DNA of 8,134 bases from contig JAUSPR010000277.1 of assembly GCA_030655715.1 (NCBI GenBank), positions 1-8,134 of the forward strand, written 5' to 3'. Under the pieces are notes generated by a model, which made no database searches, was not told where the DNA came from, and saw only the letters and a program-made list of their open reading frames with translations. Position numbers and translations under genes: made by a program. Shown piece by piece: positions 6,209 to 8,134 of this stretch (positions are counted from its first letter, which is position 1; each line of letters opens with the position of its first letter). Source of the DNA: Thermoplasmata archaeon. GTDB lineage: Archaea; Thermoplasmatota; Thermoplasmata; SG8-5.

Positions 6209-6493
6209 TCACTTTTCCTTCTCTTCCTCTTTCTCGCCTTTCTCGTCCTTCTCGGCACCATCTTCTGCAGGAGCATCTGCAGCCGCTGCTGCCTCTCTGT
6301 CCGCAGCTGCCTTCTCTTCTTCCGCTGCCATGAGCTTTGCTGCCACAGCCGCTTCTGCTGCTTCTGCTCTAACTTTGGCAATCTCTGCTCCAGTAAGGAA
6401 TTTAGATGGTTCCCTGTTGCATCTCTTGCATAATCCGAAAATATTGATTATTCTTCTGCGGTCACAGCCCTTACATGTTCCCTTGGTCTTCAT
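6209..6493 (-). CDS. Small zinc-ribbon protein with Ala/Glu/Lys-rich charged tail, 94 residues
   Basis: I do not recognise a named family. The N-terminal 35 residues hold two Cys pairs, CKGC (7-10) and CKRC (22-25), separated by 11 residues with several Arg: a probable four-Cys zinc ribbon or treble-clef-like knuckle of the kind found in nucleic-acid-binding proteins. From about residue 36 the sequence becomes Ala/Glu/Lys-rich, probably one long helix, and ends in a very acidic/basic run (EKDEKGEKEEEKEK) likely to be disordered. The tail resembles in composition, not necessarily ancestry, the charged tails of archaeal stalk proteins. It is the last gene of the pus10-rpl21e-rpoF-DUF655 operon, 12 nt after DUF655. 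The start at 6493 is supported by an AGGGAG ribosome binding site that begins within the DUF655 stop codon. A role in ribosome assembly or transcription is inferred from context only. Confidence 0.8.
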   Translation of the reverse strand: MKTKGTCKGCDRRRIINIFGLCKRCNREPSKFLTGAEIAKVRAEAAEAAVAAKLMAAEEEKAAADREAAAAADAPAEDGAEKDEKGEKEEEKEK

Positions 6494-6505
6494 GTGATTA
6501 ACTCC

Positions 6506-7063
6506 CTATTTTGCAACGAATATATGGTATTTCTGGTCGGCCTCAGCCAGTTCGGACTCTATACGCTTTGCGATGAGTTTATCTGGCTTGTGGAGAGACG
6601 ACACTCGTTCCTCTATGTCCTTGAATGACTCGAATGGTTTCTTCTTCCTCTCATCTATGACTGCCCACATTGACTTCTTGCCCAGGCCTGGAAGAAGCTC
6701 CAGCATGTGAAAACGAGTCGTTATGGCTCTTGCATCATTGAAGAATCTGACAAAATCCTTCTCTCTGACGACCACAATTTCATGTATAACGAAAGGCAGC
6801 TCGCTGTGAGACGCATTTGTCAGGTCTTCGTACCTCACTCTTCTCTTGACATGAAGTATGGCGTCCCTGAGCTTCACATCCTTTCCGATGTAGACGCGCT
6901 CGCCAATAGCAAGGTTCACGCTGTCCTTCGGAGTTAGCTCGAAAAGCTTGAATTCGATATCGCCCAATGCATATGCGACTGATTCCCTGTGGTAGCTACG
7001 CTGGTCTGATCGCCCATGGGGCAGATAATCCAGAATGTATGCGTAGTCCTCCAAGTTTTTCAC
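6506..7063 (-). CDS. DUF655 family protein (predicted nucleic-acid-binding, OB-like plus HhH)
   Basis: This 185-residue protein belongs to the archaeal DUF655 family, conserved next to rpoF and rpl21e. The opening EDYAYILDYLPHGRSD is characteristic. Residues about 30-75 look like an all-beta OB/S1-like domain (GDIEFKLFELTP, GERVYIGKD), and residues about 122-155 carry a helix-hairpin-helix-like segment (LLPGLGKKSMWAVIDERKKK, then FESFKDI). Both suggest RNA or DNA binding; no enzymatic residues are evident and the biochemical role is not known to me. The gene starts with GTG (7063-7061) directly after the rpoF stop TAG with no gap. The Shine-Dalgarno-like AGTAGGTG overlaps the start, and a TTG three codons in is an alternative start. 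In many archaea the next gene is the rRNA dimethyltransferase ksgA; here a small zinc-ribbon gene follows instead. Confidence 0.9.
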   Translation of the reverse strand: MKNLEDYAYILDYLPHGRSDQRSYHRESVAYALGDIEFKLFELTPKDSVNLAIGERVYIGKDVKLRDAILHVKRRVRYEDLTNASHSELPFVIHEIVVVREKDFVRFFNDARAITTRFHMLELLPGLGKKSMWAVIDERKKKPFESFKDIEERVSSLHKPDKLIAKRIESELAEADQKYHIFVAK

Positions 7064-7381
7064 CTACTGGTATTGTGCCACCTTGTCCAGTATCTGGGAT
7101 ATGGAATCCTCTTCAATGGAGGTTCTTTCCTTGAGAAAGATTGTCTCGATCTCGGCCTTGTGTTTTGGCATCAGGTCAACTATCTTGCAGGCAATGGCCT
7201 CGTTCACCTGCTCAATTTTCATCAGTTCTTTAACCAGCTTCTTTGCGTCCTTGACATTGAGTTTTGCGAACTTGGTAGCATGCTCGAGCGCATAGCTTTG
7301 TTCCATTGTCAAGATTCGAACTGATTGTTCCTTTAATAGTAATTCTTTTATCTCTGCAAGTGTCAGATATTCTTCGGTCAT
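7064..7381 (-). CDS. rpoF: DNA-directed RNA polymerase subunit F (Rpb4)
   Basis: Archaeal RpoF is the homologue of eukaryotic Rpb4. With RpoE (Rpb7) it forms the polymerase stalk that contacts nascent RNA and aids open-complex formation and processivity. The 105-residue helical protein has the expected order: an N-terminal segment with LTLAEIKELL, then ALEHATKFAKLNVKDAKKLVKEL-type helices (about 31-53), then the HRDC-like C-terminal helices with IACKIVDLMPKHKAEIETIF (63-82), which matches the family's conserved 'I..LMP....E.R.IF' pattern. The start ATG (7381) is preceded by a GGGGG-containing motif in the 12-nt gap after rpl21e. The TAG stop abuts the DUF655 GTG. rpoE is not in the window. 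Confidence 0.93.
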   Translation of the reverse strand: MTEEYLTLAEIKELLLKEQSVRILTMEQSYALEHATKFAKLNVKDAKKLVKELMKIEQVNEAIACKIVDLMPKHKAEIETIFLKERTSIEEDSISQILDKVAQYQ

Positions 7382-7393
7382 GCAATACCCCCG

Positions 7394-7687
7394 TTATTTC
7401 TGCTTCTTCAGATGCTCCGGACCTATTATTACGTCCTTTCCGTGCTTTCCGATGTTCAGGTGTAAAAGGTATGCTCTACCCTGCATTCCCATAATAGTTC
7501 CAGTCTGTCCCTGGAAGCTCACGTGCGGTTGGCCGCCGTGAATGCTGGGATCTATGACAATCGCAGCCTTCTCCCCTACTTCGTAGGTAATGAACGAATG
7601 GGTTATCGGCGGCATGCCTCTATGCCGTGGGCTCTTTCGGAGTATACTCCTTGTTCTCTTTCTTATGCCTTTCGAGCTTTTCACCAT
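7394..7687 (-). CDS. rpl21e: 50S ribosomal protein L21e
   Basis: This is a large-subunit ribosomal protein found in archaea and eukaryotes but not bacteria. The 97-residue length is typical. The N-terminus is strongly basic (SSKGIRKRTRSILRKSPRHRG), and the SH3-like core carries YEVGEKAAIVIDPSIHGGQP (35-54) and GQTGTIMGMQGRAY (60-73), the usual L21e signatures. It ends with the family's IIGPEHLK. The ATG at 7687 is 9 nt after the pus10 stop, and the GAGGTGA ribosome binding site overlaps that stop codon, so translation is probably coupled to pus10. The pus10-rpl21e-rpoF order is common in archaea. Confidence 0.97.
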   Translation of the reverse strand: MVKSSKGIRKRTRSILRKSPRHRGMPPITHSFITYEVGEKAAIVIDPSIHGGQPHVSFQGQTGTIMGMQGRAYLLHLNIGKHGKDVIIGPEHLKKQK

Positions 7688-7696
7688 GTTTTCACC

Positions 7697-8134
7697 TCAT
7701 TCGTTATCTAATATGTTTAGGACATCAAGGGCCTTTACCTCACAGCCAACTCCCAGGCTGGCTGCAATGCTCGGCACAGTGCGTCCTCCGTCGCCATGTA
7801 CAAACTCCTTTATATAGGTGCCTGCCTCGGCGGTTATGTCGAATTCCGCCTCTGTCGGACTGACCTGTCTGGCTTCGATTTTCTCTAACTTTCTTTCGCG
7901 GTTCAGGTCCGAACGACGATGCATTACTCTATTAGGGGTCTGTTGTGCGATGTGTGTGCCACCGAGAGAAAGAACTACTTCTTTAAGGTTTTCCTCATCT
8001 ACAGGAACATTAAAAACTACCTGAACCCTGTAACTTTTATTGGGTCTGGCTGACTTGATGCGGACAACTTCTTCGCCATCCGAAATCCTCATCTCTGAAA
8101 TTTCAATCTTATCAGTCGAGGAATTGACCTGTTT
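7697..8134 (-). CDS. pus10: tRNA pseudouridine synthase Pus10, C-terminal part (runs off the right edge)
   Basis: Archaeal Pus10 forms pseudouridine at tRNA positions 54 and 55. Only the last 145 codons are visible; the frame stays open to the window edge, so the in-window ATG at 8092 is an internal Met, not the start. The C-terminal catalytic-domain signatures are clear: QQTPNRVMHRRSDLNRERK, AEAGTYIKEFVHGDGGRTVP, and a final ALDVLNI. The catalytic Asp and the N-terminal THUMP-containing part lie outside the window. It is the first visible gene of the operon and its promoter is not in view. The TGA stop is part of the ribosome binding site of rpl21e. Confidence 0.95.
   Translation of the reverse strand, partial: KQVNSSTDKIEISEMRISDGEEVVRIKSARPNKSYRVQVVFNVPVDEENLKEVVLSLGGTHIAQQTPNRVMHRRSDLNRERKLEKIEARQVSPTEAEFDITAEAGTYIKEFVHGDGGRTVPSIAASLGVGCEVKALDVLNILDNE

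Noticed and set aside
6145..6381. A very basic 78-codon minus-strand open frame
   Set aside because: It is the shifted frame of the zinc-ribbon gene tail; its Arg/Lys richness arises from reading GAG/AAG repeats one base off.
8050..8092. Pus10 starting at the in-window ATG (8092)
   Set aside because: The frame is open upstream to the window edge with family-compatible sequence, and a 131-residue Pus10 would lack the catalytic Asp; the gene is simply cut by the window.

Overview
The window is archaeal. Its right third is a conserved archaeal information-processing cluster on the minus strand: pus10, rpl21e, rpoF (Rpb4), a DUF655 gene, and then a small zinc-ribbon gene. Pus10 of this form, L21e, the RNA polymerase stalk subunit Rpb4 and DUF655 together point to Archaea, most likely Euryarchaeota. 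The moderate base composition, the bacterial-type SerRS and the mix of apparently leaderless and Shine-Dalgarno starts would fit a member of Thermoplasmatota or a relative. That finer placement is inference, not something the sequence proves.

Layout, left to right. Positions 1-1330 (minus) hold an ABC-2 type exporter: an ATPase gene and the start of its permease gene, joined by an ATGA stop/start overlap; the permease runs off the left edge. Positions 1465-1680 (plus) encode an unrecognised 71-residue protein with a strong ribosome binding site. It converges on serS (1684-2967, minus), and both stop codons lie inside one perfect 25-nt palindrome. Positions 3040-5766 (minus) encode a complete 908-residue P-type Ca2+ ATPase of the SERCA-like (IIA) class. 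Positions 5767-6208 are a 442-nt gene-free stretch with dense inverted repeats. Positions 6209-8134 (minus) hold the pus10-rpl21e-rpoF-DUF655-zinc-ribbon operon, with 0-12 nt between genes; pus10 is cut by the right edge.

Most of the window is housekeeping: translation (SerRS, L21e, tRNA pseudouridylation), transcription (RNAP stalk), Ca2+ export and a generic exporter. The part not explained by known families is the 5767-6208 intergenic region. It contains a 212-nt unit bounded by a 16-bp inverted repeat (15/16 paired) that encloses several hairpins. Two of these are sister hairpins with the same 6-nt loop and a compensatory base-pair change. Next to the unit lies a second nested structure (10-bp outer, 9-bp inner stem), then a third, degenerate relative of the twin hairpins. 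It could be a structured non-coding RNA, or a small non-autonomous mobile element of MITE or palindrome-associated (IS200/IS605-derived) type; the sequence alone does not decide.

Initiation signals divide into two groups. The ABC ATPase and the P-type ATPase, each first in its unit, have a TATA-like box centred about 26-27 nt before the ATG and no clear Shine-Dalgarno, which suggests leaderless mRNAs. Most operon-internal genes have Shine-Dalgarno motifs that overlap or abut the preceding stop codon.
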